From: Acidobacteria bacterium UBA6911
GTDB taxonomy: Bacteria; Acidobacteriota; UBA6911
DNA length: 9,387 nucleotides
Reading direction: 5' to 3'
NCBI GenBank assembly: GCA_002451015.1
Contig: DKBB01000030.1
Location: forward strand, 24,193 to 33,579
Part shown: one piece after another, positions 1 through 6,788 of the stretch
How positions within the stretch are numbered: the stretch's first letter is position 1
Layout: every line of letters begins with the position of its first letter
The notes under the pieces: model-generated
What the model was told of the DNA's origin: nothing
The model's database searches: none
What the model saw: the letters and a program-made list of their open reading frames with translations, nothing else
Program-made: the position numbers and the translations under genes

Positions 1-5
1 AAGAG

Positions 6-11
6 TATAAT
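6..11 (+). promoter_or_regulatory. Possible -10 element upstream of the M23-bactofilin operon
   Basis: A perfect TATAAT lies at 6-11. A matching -35 box would fall before the window begins, so only half a promoter can be seen. If used, transcription would start near 18 and leave a leader of about 165 bases before the ATG at 183, which includes the inverted repeats at 74-114. Confidence 0.25.
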
Positions 12-73
12 GTTGGGTTTGGATTAAATCAAAGGCAAGGATTTAAACGAAGGATTGGTGATCCCTGTCACCG

Positions 74-114
74 ACACTTTATCGACAAAGTGTTATCATT
101 GGAGCGCTGATAAC
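74..114. repeat. Two overlapping inverted repeats upstream of the M23 gene
   Basis: ACACTTT (74-80) is the exact reverse complement of AAAGTGT (87-93), with a 6-base loop. GTTATC (92-97) is the exact reverse complement of GATAAC (109-114), with an 11-base loop. The two stems share bases 92-93, so in RNA they compete slightly. Neither is followed by a T-run, so this is not an intrinsic terminator. It could be an operator or a leader structure, and stems this short also arise by chance. Confidence 0.35.
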
Positions 115-182
115 CGTTGCAAAATAAAGCTGCAAGTGGGTTTCATCTCCATATACATAAAGAAGCGAACCATGGGGCTAAT

Positions 183-1031
183 ATGAAAAAGTTGGCACAT
201 TTTTTAGAAAAAGCGTTCACTTCCATAACGATCATGGTAGTTCCCCACGGCAACCACAGATCCATGAATCTGAAGGTGCCCATTGCGGGGATAGTAATCC
301 CTTTGTTGCTGGCCGCCGTCGGCAGCGGGTATCTTTTATATTTTGCGATCGACGGATTGGAATACAAGGCCAAGCATTATGCAATGGTTGAAAAGGTGGA
401 GTTTTACTCGGAGCAGTTCGACCAGTGGGATTCGACAGTGACAGCCCTGAAGACGGTCGAAGCAGAATTCCGCCAGCTCTTCTCACTGGAGTCGAGTGAC
501 GAGGTGCTTGAAAATGTGGATACCTCATTTATTGGGTCCCTGGAGATCCCGGACCTTGTCGACGATTTGAAGAAGACGATCAACTCGGTTGAGGAAATCA
601 AGGACTACCTGAGAACCCAGAAAGACATCTATGTGGCAACCCCGAAAGGCTATCCGGCTTCCGGCCGTGTTACTTCCAAATACGGTAAAAGGAAAGATCC
701 TTTCAGCGGCGAAGCGACTTTCCATTCCGGTATTGATATATCGAGCAAACTTGGTTCTCCGGTCCGTGCGACGGCGGACGGTGTCGTAAGCTATTCGGGA
801 TGGACGAACAAAAGCGGATTCGTTGTGGTTATTGAGCATGGATGCGGTTTTTCCACTCTTTATGCTCATAATAAATCGAACAAGGTAAAGATCGGAAACA
901 AGGTGAAAAGAGGCGAGATTATCGGATATATCGGATCCACCGGTAAATCCACGGGTCCCCATGTGCATTACGAGGTCTGGAAGAACGGGAGAACCGTCGA
1001 CGCCCGCAATTATGTTTCGGAGAAATCGTGA
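183..1031 (+). CDS. Membrane-anchored M23/LytM-type peptidoglycan endopeptidase
   Basis: This 282-residue protein should cleave peptide cross-links of peptidoglycan. It has a short basic cytoplasmic head, one membrane helix at about residues 33-56, and a charged, probably coiled linker to about residue 150. A C-terminal LytM domain then keeps all the zinc and catalytic residues: H181 and D185 (HxxxD, in HSGID), H229 (YAH), and H260/H262 (HVH). It is therefore probably active, unlike degenerate EnvC/NlpD-type LytM factors. The frame stays open upstream to a TTG at 117. I chose ATG 183 because MKKL followed by the SITIMVVPHGN stretch and a membrane helix is the usual N-terminus for this kind of protein. 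The Shine-Dalgarno sequence is weak (GGGG at 175-178). The stop overlaps the bactofilin start (TGATG), so the two genes form an operon. Such pairs are common, which suggests that the bactofilin scaffold localises this hydrolase. Confidence 0.9.
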   Translation: MKKLAHFLEKAFTSITIMVVPHGNHRSMNLKVPIAGIVIPLLLAAVGSGYLLYFAIDGLEYKAKHYAMVEKVEFYSEQFDQWDSTVTALKTVEAEFRQLFSLESSDEVLENVDTSFIGSLEIPDLVDDLKKTINSVEEIKDYLRTQKDIYVATPKGYPASGRVTSKYGKRKDPFSGEATFHSGIDISSKLGSPVRATADGVVSYSGWTNKSGFVVVIEHGCGFSTLYAHNKSNKVKIGNKVKRGEIIGYIGSTGKSTGPHVHYEVWKNGRTVDARNYVSEKS

Positions 1032-1417
1032 TGTTCAGCAAAGAAGAGCATAAACTGAATTCTTTATTTGGTCCCCAGTCCGAATTCAAAGGGGAACTGG
1101 CGGTTAAGGGACTCCTGCGTGTAGATGGATCGGTTACGGGAAAAATTCAGGCGGATCAATTGATCCTGAGCGAAACGGCCGAAGTGCAGGGGGATCTCCT
1201 GGCCAAGAAGATCATCGTCGGCGGTAGAGTGAAAGGAAATCTGAAAGCCTCGGAACTTGTCGAGATTCAGTCAAAGGGCAGAGTGGAAGGCGATGTATGC
1301 ACCGACAAACTCCTCGTGGTGGAAGGCGGAGAGTTCAACGGCCGCATTGAAATGAACGAAGAAGCGCCCAAAGTGATGGATTTCGGTACCAAATTTCCGG
1401 AGGCATCCGCAAAATAA
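1031..1417 (+). CDS. Bactofilin (polymer-forming cytoskeletal protein)
   Basis: This 128-residue protein matches the bactofilin (DUF583) family, which forms nucleotide-free filaments under the membrane and organises cell-wall enzymes. After a polar N-terminal tail, the core from about residue 18 to 105 is a run of short beta-helix rungs rich in G, V and I. The repeated pattern includes GELAVKGLLRVDG, GKIQADQLIL, GRVKGNLKA and GRVEGDV. A polar, proline-containing C-terminal tail follows, and the length is typical. ATG 1031 is preferred to GTG 1028 because GGAG at 1019-1022 sits 8 bases ahead of it. The start codon overlaps the peptidase stop by one base, so translation is probably coupled. The neighbouring M23 peptidase is the obvious candidate partner. 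An intrinsic terminator follows. Bactofilins carry various symbols (bacA, ccmA), so none is assigned. Confidence 0.93.
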   Translation: MFSKEEHKLNSLFGPQSEFKGELAVKGLLRVDGSVTGKIQADQLILSETAEVQGDLLAKKIIVGGRVKGNLKASELVEIQSKGRVEGDVCTDKLLVVEGGEFNGRIEMNEEAPKVMDFGTKFPEASAK

Positions 1418-1460
1418 TCGATAAAGATTGAAAATTTCAGGTTGTAGTCTTAAAGCCGGA

Positions 1461-1495
1461 AGCCGGAATCCAGAAGATTGTATTCCCGGCTTTTT
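1461..1495 (+). terminator. Rho-independent terminator of the M23-bactofilin operon
   Basis: AGCCGGAAT (1461-1469) pairs with ATTCCCGGCT (1482-1491) with one bulged C, around a 12-base loop, and TTTTT (1491-1495) ends the structure. It begins 43 bases after the bactofilin stop. An alternative pairing of AAAGCCGG (1452-1459) with CCGGCTTT (1486-1493) is also possible. Stem and T-run together make this the clearest terminator in the window. Confidence 0.8.
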
Positions 1496-1753
1496 CATGG
1501 GTGTCCTTTTTTAACGCTTTGATGCGGAATTTTTAAGGAAGATAAGAAAAAAGATGTGGAGGAATCCCTTAAGACATTCGAAACTGAATCGCCTCTTTCC
1601 CCGAATACTAGCGGTTTATCTCAGTTCAAAATAGTTACTGCCTGGAAACAGCCAACCTTCCCGATTTCTAAATAACCTCTAATGGAGTTATAACGTTCTT
1701 GGAGTGCGCAAGCTTCGCATGCAAGCGCAATCTAAAAACTGCATGCATAATAT
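1496..1753. other. Gene-free spacer between convergent genes
   Basis: With the terminator and short 3' flank this makes a spacer of about 335 bases between the bactofilin stop and the end of the minus-strand pseudogene. It is AT-rich and holds no convincing reading frame. GCATGC occurs twice, at about 1718-1723 and 1742-1747, close to AAGCTT, but they do not form a good terminator stem for the minus-strand gene. I see no other signal. Confidence 0.5.
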
Positions 1754-3212
1754 TTATATACGCCCCAGGGACTTGAGGACCTTGTCGGGAGTGGTTGGGT
1801 AATCCAGGATCCACTTACCGGTTGCGTTGTAAATTGCAGAAACCGTAATCCCGGACATACTGGCGCCTACATTCTCACCTACCCCATAGGCTCCATAGGC
1901 GGCGTATCCCAAATGGCTCTCGTTAATAAGGCATTGAGCGGGAGGATAGTCGTTCATCGTACCCATATGGTATCCGAGCAGGTCGTAGTTTAGTGGAACT
2001 CCGGTGTGCGGACAAAAGACATGCTCCTCGGTGCCACTCCTGCCCAAACCCATAATGGCACCCCCATATTGCTGGGCTTCCGCTCCTTTGGGATTGAATA
2101 AGTGCCCCACGTCGTTCACGCAGACGATCTGCATCACGTCAACCATGCCGGTCTCAGTATCCACTGCGATCTCTATAAAATGCGCTTGCCTGGCCATGGC
2201 ATATAGTTCGGGATGAGGCTTGCCATCAACGGTCAGTCCGTACAAGGTGCCGGCGGGCGGATGAACAATCGGAGGATCCAGGGCCCAGAATGCATCGGCC
2301 ACTTCCCGAATCGTTTTCCTGTTATCCGGATTTGCCTTTTCAAAAACCATGCTGTCTTTGATATCCAGATCCTCGGATTTCAGGTGGGGAAAAAGTGAGG
2401 GTCTCGGCGGACTGGTATAAAGTCCCGGCTTCGGTGTTACGGCGTATTCCAGAATTTTCTGCTTCAGCTCTCTGGCGGCAAGGATCAGTTGGGTTGTAAT
2501 ATAACCGGTTCCGAAGGATCCGCCCGGCTGCCAGAAATGGAAATTGCTGTTGTCGGAGCGCCGTTCCTGTATAACGGTGTCTTCATACTTGAGTCCGATC
2601 TCGGAAGCGACACTCAAACGCGCGCCGGACTCTGTATCGATTCCCATATCACAGCGTACGGCAATAATAGCAACCTTTCCGTTGCGCAGGGTCAGGCAGG
2701 CATAGGAAATTCCGGGGATCGGCGCGTGCCAGTGCCATTCATTCACATGCATGAAACCCATGCCATGCATCTTTCCATTGGCAAGTTTCCTGGTTCCGGG
2801 CGGGTGCCATTTCTCGTCCCACCCTATTGCTTTCTTGACTGTCGGCAACAATCACAACTCCCATGGGATGCTGATAGAATTCGGCTGTTCCGGGCAGAGT
2901 CAGCAGATTGTAATTGCGGGAAACCTCGAATCCGGGATGAATCCCGTTTTCATAGGCGATGTCCGGGTCGTCATACTTTAATATATCCCTGACGCCTACC
3001 AATGCTTCGGCTTCGCTCGTATCCATGCTCACGATTCTGGCATGTGCATACGGCGAAAGAAGAATCTTCGCATACAGCATACCTGGAAGATAAATGTCCC
3101 TGGTAAAAACCGCCTGTCCGCTGACTCTTTCAAAGGCATCCTGTCTGGTGAGATCGCGCTGCAATGCCCCGCTGTTTTCGGGAACTTTCCACGTCCATGG
3201 CCGATATTCCAC
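1754..3212 (-). pseudogene. Decayed xanthine dehydrogenase/aldehyde oxidase family molybdopterin-binding subunit
   Basis: An intact homologue would be a catalytic large subunit of about 750-800 residues holding the molybdenum cofactor. The N-terminal part runs from GTG 3212, with GGGAGG (3218-3223) 5 bases ahead. It shows the a/b hammerhead domain: DAFERVSGQAVFTRDIYLPG, SPYAHARI, FYQHPMGVVIVADS. At about 2835-2845 the sequence jumps to the C-terminal cofactor domain in another frame: AIGWDEKWHPPGTRKL, VDTETGMVDV, and finally GVGEN, which keeps the family's catalytic glutamate. About 300 central residues are absent and the frame is shifted. The second frame has a TGA just before the junction, so no full protein can be made. 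No iron-sulfur or FAD subunit lies nearby. The C-terminal 360 codons are otherwise open, which suggests recent loss. Substrate is unknown. A separately translated C-terminal half starting at TTG 2851 cannot be excluded but has no visible Shine-Dalgarno sequence. Confidence 0.8.
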
Positions 3213-3305
3213 TCCTGCCTCCCTTTTTGTTTTCAGGATAACGGTGCAACTGAAAATAGAATAAACCTTATTTGGGATACATAGCACAAAATTCAACTTA
3301 AAATC

Positions 3306-3326
3306 TGCGGGATCATACATCCCGCA
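3306..3326. repeat. Perfect 8-bp inverted repeat upstream of the molybdoenzyme remnant
   Basis: TGCGGGAT (3306-3313) and ATCCCGCA (3319-3326) are exact reverse complements around a 5-base loop. The element lies 94 bases upstream of the pseudogene start, in the region shared with the divergent DUF299 gene. On the minus strand it is followed within three bases by TTTT, so it could be a weak terminator or attenuator in that direction. It could equally be an operator, or chance. Confidence 0.4.
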
Positions 3327-3370
3327 AGCGATTCGTATTGACTAGACTGTTCCGGCTATTGCTAAAACCG

Positions 3371-3379
3371 TGGTATAAG
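3371..3379 (+). promoter_or_regulatory. Possible extended -10 promoter for the DUF299 gene
   Basis: TGGTATAAG at 3371-3379 fits an extended -10 (TGnTATAAT with one mismatch). No good -35 sits at the right distance: TTGACT at 3338-3343 is 30 bases away. Transcription would begin near 3386 and leave a leader of about 114 bases. Confidence 0.3.
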
Positions 3380-3499
3380 GTGGGGTGATCCTGATATGCG
3401 CAGTGAAAGTCTTAAATGTTGTTCCATAAGGTCCGAATAGTGGTGTTTCATGCAGCTTTAAACTTGCAACGAAGCGGTCTTTCTTACTGAGGATTTACA

Positions 3500-4318
3500 A
3501 TGGCCGGAAAGAAGAAGCCGACAATATTCCTGGTTTCCGACGGGAGGGCTGAAACCGCCTACAGAGTTCTACAGGCTGCAGCGGTGCAGTTTGAAGGCGA
3601 GGAATACCGGTGCGTGCGGCGGCGAAATATCAGGACTCCGGAGGCGGTTCGCAAGGTCATCAATGAAGCTGAAAGGTCGGGAGCGATCATCTTCTTTACC
3701 CTGGTCGGGGCTGAAACGCGCAAGGTAATGCACCAGGCGATGGGACGGAATATCGAGATAATAGACCTGCTCGGTCCCGTAATCACCGCTCTTCACGGCC
3801 GGTTTCAGAGAGCGCCGGGAGAGGTTCCGGGTTTGCTCTACGATCAGGAACGGGACCATTACGATCGTATGACCGCTTTCGATTACGTGTTAACACACGA
3901 CGACGGACAGCGTATCCACGAGCTGAACCGGGCCGATGTCGTACTTACCGGGGTGTCCCGATCCTCCAAGAGTTCGACCTGTTTCTATCTTGCCTTCCAG
4001 GGAGTTCGCGCGGCGAATGTGCCGCTGGTGCCGGGGATGGATCCACCGGCACAACTGTTGAAGTTACCCCCGAACCGCGTGGTCGGGTTGCGAATCAACG
4101 TACAGCGTCTTTTAAGGGTCCGGGAAGCGAGAATGCCCGATCTGGGAATGGGTGGCGAACGGAATTATGTCGACCAGAGAGCCGTTGCAGAGGAAATCAA
4201 TCATGCAAACCGCCTCATGGACAAACAGAAATGGAATACGGTCGATGTTTCCTATCTTGCTGTTGAAGAGATAGCCCGACAGGTGCTGTCTCTTCGCTGG
4301 CCGAATCGCAGGAGGTAG
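3500..4318 (+). CDS. DUF299 kinase/pyrophosphorylase (PPDK or PEP-synthase regulatory protein)
   Basis: This 272-residue protein belongs to the family of E. coli PpsR and Bacillus YqfL. These cytoplasmic enzymes use ADP to phosphorylate a threonine and so inactivate pyruvate phosphate dikinase or PEP synthase, and they reverse it by phosphate-dependent dephosphorylation. Visible family motifs are LVSDGRAETA (11-20), HDDGQ (133-137), the P-loop GVSRSSKSS (151-159), AANVPLVPG (171-179) and VEEIARQVL (255-263). A serine replaces the second P-loop glycine, as I recall from YqfL. The VPLVPGMDPP stretch also resembles that branch, so PPDK is the likelier target, but this is inference. The length is typical. 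GAGG (3489-3492) lies 7 bases before the ATG. The gene stands alone and no pepS or ppdK is in view. The target, and hence the choice of ppsR as a symbol, is left open. Confidence 0.92.
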   Translation: MAGKKKPTIFLVSDGRAETAYRVLQAAAVQFEGEEYRCVRRRNIRTPEAVRKVINEAERSGAIIFFTLVGAETRKVMHQAMGRNIEIIDLLGPVITALHGRFQRAPGEVPGLLYDQERDHYDRMTAFDYVLTHDDGQRIHELNRADVVLTGVSRSSKSSTCFYLAFQGVRAANVPLVPGMDPPAQLLKLPPNRVVGLRINVQRLLRVREARMPDLGMGGERNYVDQRAVAEEINHANRLMDKQKWNTVDVSYLAVEEIARQVLSLRWPNRRR

Positions 4319-4379
4319 CAGGGTCGGACCTTGATTTCGCTCCTGCAGCATTAAGGGACGCTGCTTGGATATGTGGAAA

Positions 4380-4400
4380 GGGCGAACACAAGGTACGCCC
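4380..4400 (+). terminator. Weak hairpin after the DUF299 gene, possible terminator
   Basis: GGGCG (4380-4384) pairs with CGCCC (4396-4400) over an 11-base loop, about 60 bases past the DUF299 stop. A T-rich stretch (TTGTTTTGTTGTTT, 4411-4424) follows, but starts 10 bases too far away for a standard intrinsic terminator. Confidence 0.25.
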
Positions 4401-4410
4401 CTGGTGGTAA

Positions 4411-4438
4411 TTGTTTTGTTGTTTACAAGGCGTAATAT
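4411..4438 (+). promoter_or_regulatory. Possible promoter for the three-helix membrane protein
   Basis: TTGTTT (4411-4416) and TAATAT (4433-4438) are separated by 16 bases. This is a loose sigma-70-like pair in an AT-rich stretch about 90 bases before the ATG at 4530. Alternative -10 registers (TATATA at 4436) exist, so the exact site is uncertain. Confidence 0.3.
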
Positions 4439-4529
4439 ATAAGTCCATTATTAGAGCAATTATTCGCGATATTGTGGGATTAGTCGATAAACCAGCTGCC
4501 AGCAGGCATCTGAACTGCGGGGAGGGAAA

Positions 4530-5063
4530 ATGGACGAGAATTCAATAGATTCCGTATCCGACAACAGATTGGGCAGTGAAGAAGCAACGCCTTTGGATGA
4601 CGGAACGGTAAGGCCTGAAGATGTTCTTTTAACGGCGAACGGACAAAAATTTCTCAACCAGACCAGACCGTGGGCACGGTTTCTATCCATCATGGTGTTT
4701 ATCAGTGCCGCCTTTACTTTGCTCGGCGGTTTGATGGTAATTCTTGTGGGGATAACCGGGAACCTGATTGGTGGGGGGAATGAAACCTTAAGCCAGTTGC
4801 CTGGCGGCGGTTTCACTCTCGGATTGGTATACCTCGTAATGGCGGTTTTGTTTGTCCCACCGGGTATATTTCTGTCCCGCTATGCATCGGCGATAAAAAC
4901 TCTGGAGTCAACCCCAAGCGCCCTGGCGCTTGAAAAAGCACTGAAATATCAAAAATCTTTCTGGCGTTACATAGGAATTCTTACCGTTGTGTACCTGGTC
5001 GTAATAGCGGCGGTTATTGCTTTTTCCCTCGCCATTGCTATGTTCATGGTTGTGAACAGATAA
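4530..5063 (+). CDS. Small membrane protein with three predicted helices, function unknown
   Basis: This 177-residue protein belongs to no family I can name with confidence. Its first 45 residues are acidic and polar and probably cytoplasmic. Three hydrophobic segments follow at about 51-80, 96-118 and 147-175. Between the second and third is a charged loop with an alanine/leucine-rich helix (about 121-145, ALALEKALKYQKSFWRYIG). The plan of a long first helix, glycine-rich turn, second helix, amphipathic helix and third helix resembles DUF5362-type membrane proteins, a tentative likeness only. The start is secure: GGGGAGGG at 4519-4526 lies 3 bases before the ATG. It lies in the same direction as its neighbours but with gaps of 211 and 261 bases, so it is probably its own transcription unit. 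Nothing in the context suggests a function. Confidence 0.8.
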   Translation: MDENSIDSVSDNRLGSEEATPLDDGTVRPEDVLLTANGQKFLNQTRPWARFLSIMVFISAAFTLLGGLMVILVGITGNLIGGGNETLSQLPGGGFTLGLVYLVMAVLFVPPGIFLSRYASAIKTLESTPSALALEKALKYQKSFWRYIGILTVVYLVVIAAVIAFSLAIAMFMVVNR

Positions 5064-5289
5064 GCCGCAGGCAAATATCCTCGTTAATTCCTGCTCAAGA
5101 AGAATGGAACTTTGCCCGCCGGATGTCTAAGCAGCCTGTGTTTTGCTCTTGGATCCACTTTAAAGAAGATCGGGCGCATCTTGTTAAAACCCTGTAACAA
5201 TAATGAGTACTTCAGGGATCCCGTTAGCTGATTTTAATCTTCAATATTCAATCGTTAGGAAAGCAAGGTTAAGATCTGTTAACGCGGTG

Positions 5290-5318
5290 TTGTTCTCCAG
5301 TCCACTATCTACTAGAAT
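5290..5318 (+). promoter_or_regulatory. Candidate promoter placing the trmFO transcript start at its ATG
   Basis: TTGTTC (5290-5295) and TAGAAT (5313-5318) are separated by exactly 17 bases. The usual start point, about 7 bases past the -10, falls on 5325, the first base of the trmFO ATG. The -10 matches TATAAT at 5 of 6 positions and the -35 matches TTGACA at 3 of 6. No Shine-Dalgarno sequence occurs before this ATG, which fits a leaderless transcript. Confidence 0.4.
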
Positions 5319-5324
5319 CTTCCA

Positions 5325-6650
5325 ATGATGCCGGACATCAAAGTAATCGGTGGAGGGCTGGCCGGATCGGAGGCTGCCTGGCAGATAGCCCGCCAGGGAC
5401 TGGATGTAGCGCTGTATGAAATGCGGCCCGGTATGAAGACGCCGGCTCATACCACCGACAAGCTCGGCGAATTGGTCTGCAGCAACTCGCTCAAATCCGA
5501 GCAGGAGGGGACGGCTCCGTTTCTTCTCAAACAGGAACTGAGGCGAATGGGCAGTCTGCTACTGAGTGTAGCAGACGAGACAAGGATTCCTGCCGGGCAT
5601 GCGCTGGCCGTGGATCGGGCGCAGTTCAGCCACCGCATCACGGAGGAAATTCTGAAGGTCCCGCGGATCAAAGTTGTTCGCGAAGAAGTCCGCAACCTTC
5701 CCGCCCACGGCATAACCGTCGTAGCCACAGGACCGTTGACATCGCAGCCTCTGTCTGAAGATATAGTGCGTTTTGCCGGGGCTCAGAACCTTTACTTCTA
5801 CGATGCGATTTCCCCCATTGTCGATACCGGGACGCTGGATCGTTCAAAGCTGTTCTCTGCGTCGCGTTACGGGAAAGGAGGAGAGGATTACCTGAACGCA
5901 GCCTTGTCCCGGGAAGAATATCTTAGATTTTACAATGCCCTTGTCCATGCTGAATCCGTACCCCTGAAAGAATTCGAGAAGCCGGTTTATTTCGAAAGCT
6001 GCCTGCCGATTGAAGAACTGGCGCGTAGAGGAATAGATACGCTGCGGTTCGGACCCATGAAGCCTGTGGGATTGATCGATCCTGTTACGGGGAAGCGCCC
6101 TTATGCTGCCGTACAACTGCGGCTTGAGAACCGGATGGCCGATTGCTATAACCTGGTCGGGTTCCAGAACCACATGAAATACCCGGATCAGTCCCGGGTT
6201 TTCAGGATGATTCCCGGGCTTGAGAACGCCGAGTTTATTCGATTCGGCCAGATACACAGGAATTCCTATATTCATTCGCCCCGCCTGCTTCATTCGAATC
6301 TCCAGACCCGCACAAATCCCTGTCTCTTTTTTGCAGGGCAGATATGCGGAGTGGAGGGATATATCGAGTCCATTGCCACGGGACTTCTGGCCGGGATGAA
6401 TGCCGGGCGTCTAGCCAGGGGTAAAACGCCGGTGTCCCCGCCGAGGCAAACCGCCTGCGGCAGCCTCCTGAACTATATTAGCTTTGAAGGATTGAAGAGT
6501 TTTCAGCCCGCCAACATAACTTTCGGGCTGTTGGAAACGGACGGGGACTTAAAAAAGCGGATCCGGGACAAAAAGGAACGGCGCAGGCTGCAGGTGCACC
6601 GGGCTATTGCGAGGATGGAAGAATGGATACAATCCCTGGATACTGATTAA
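5325..6650 (+). CDS. trmFO: TrmFO, folate/FAD-dependent tRNA uracil-54 C5-methyltransferase
   Basis: TrmFO makes ribothymidine at position 54 of the tRNA T-loop, taking the one-carbon unit from methylene-tetrahydrofolate and reducing it with FADH2. The 441-residue length is typical. The N-terminal FAD-binding loop is VIGGGLAGSEAA (7-18). Cys52 in ELVCSNSLKSE and Cys226 in FESCLPIEE correspond to the two functional cysteines (C53, C226) of the Bacillus enzyme. RFGPMKPVGL (241-250), YNLVGFQNHMKYPDQ and the C-terminal FAD segment FAGQICGVEGYIESIATG (336-353) are hallmark motifs. A TAG three codons upstream leaves only ATG 5325 or 5328 as start, and neither has a Shine-Dalgarno sequence. The gene is followed 138 bases later by xerC, an order also seen in Firmicutes (gid-codV). 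It carries a perfect 9-bp inverted repeat at 5554-5576. Confidence 0.97.
   Translation: MMPDIKVIGGGLAGSEAAWQIARQGLDVALYEMRPGMKTPAHTTDKLGELVCSNSLKSEQEGTAPFLLKQELRRMGSLLLSVADETRIPAGHALAVDRAQFSHRITEEILKVPRIKVVREEVRNLPAHGITVVATGPLTSQPLSEDIVRFAGAQNLYFYDAISPIVDTGTLDRSKLFSASRYGKGGEDYLNAALSREEYLRFYNALVHAESVPLKEFEKPVYFESCLPIEELARRGIDTLRFGPMKPVGLIDPVTGKRPYAAVQLRLENRMADCYNLVGFQNHMKYPDQSRVFRMIPGLENAEFIRFGQIHRNSYIHSPRLLHSNLQTRTNPCLFFAGQICGVEGYIESIATGLLAGMNAGRLARGKTPVSPPRQTACGSLLNYISFEGLKSFQPANITFGLLETDGDLKKRIRDKKERRRLQVHRAIARMEEWIQSLDTD
5554..5576. repeat. Perfect 9-bp inverted repeat inside trmFO
   Basis: GTCTGCTAC (5554-5562) and GTAGCAGAC (5568-5576) are exact reverse complements around a 5-base loop. 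They lie in the codons for SLLLSVADE. No T-run follows, so it is not a terminator. It may be an mRNA hairpin or coincidence. Confidence 0.45.
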
Positions 6651-6715
6651 GAACTGAAACATAAAGCAACCCTCCACATCAGGTTTGAAAGGGCAATACA
6701 CATAAAGGGGTGTGA

Positions 6716-6757
6716 ATGGCATTTGCAAGTATCTCGTTTCCCGTTTATGGTTTTTAA
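6716..6757 (+). CDS. Possible 13-codon leader peptide upstream of xerC
   Basis: ATG 6716 opens a 13-residue frame (MAFASISFPVYGF) ending at TAA 6755-6757. AAAGGGG (6704-6710) sits 5 bases before the ATG, a better Shine-Dalgarno sequence than most in this window. The frame is offset from xerC, ends 31 bases before the xerC ATG, and its last third runs through the 5' arm and loop of the hairpin at 6736-6765. Ribosomes on it would open that hairpin. The peptide has no run of one amino acid as in classical attenuators. It is only 13 codons and could be chance. Confidence 0.3.
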   Translation: MAFASISFPVYGF

Positions 6758-6765
6758 CGGGAAAC
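6736..6765 (+). promoter_or_regulatory. Perfect 10-bp hairpin just upstream of the xerC ribosome binding site
   Basis: GTTTCCCGTT (6736-6745) pairs exactly with AACGGGAAAC (6756-6765) around a 10-base loop. A second AACGGG at 6770-6775 could compete for CCCGTT (6740-6745), so the 5' arm has two possible partners. The xerC Shine-Dalgarno AGGA (6778-6781) begins 12 bases after the stem. No T-run follows on either strand, so it is not an intrinsic terminator. It may be a translational control element or a DNA-level operator. Confidence 0.5.
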
Positions 6766-6788
6766 CGGGAACGGGTCAGGAATTCAAC

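Noticed and set aside
117..182. N-terminal extension of the M23 peptidase from TTG 117
   Set aside because: The added 22 residues precede a typical MKKL start at 183, resemble no part of the family, and have no Shine-Dalgarno sequence before the TTG.
1554..1634. Possible 26-residue protein in the spacer after the bactofilin
   Set aside because: The nearest purine-rich stretch (AAGGAA, 1535-1540) is about 13 bases away, codon content is unremarkable, and nothing supports translation.
2489..2992. Plus-strand open frame (167 codons) opposite the molybdoenzyme remnant
   Set aside because: The minus strand encodes clear family motifs here, and the plus-strand product looks like a low-information mirror.
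3213..3320. ATG 3320 as the start of the molybdoenzyme N-terminal part
   Set aside because: GTG 3212 has a strong Shine-Dalgarno sequence at the right distance, and the extra 36 residues are hydrophobic and unlike the family. The ATG also falls within the inverted repeat.
5844..6293. Minus-strand open frame (149 codons) inside trmFO
   Set aside because: It is antisense to well-conserved TrmFO sequence and has no recognisable protein features.
6736..6765. Intrinsic terminator of trmFO
   Set aside because: The stem is strong, but no T-run follows on either strand and xerC starts only 24 bases later.
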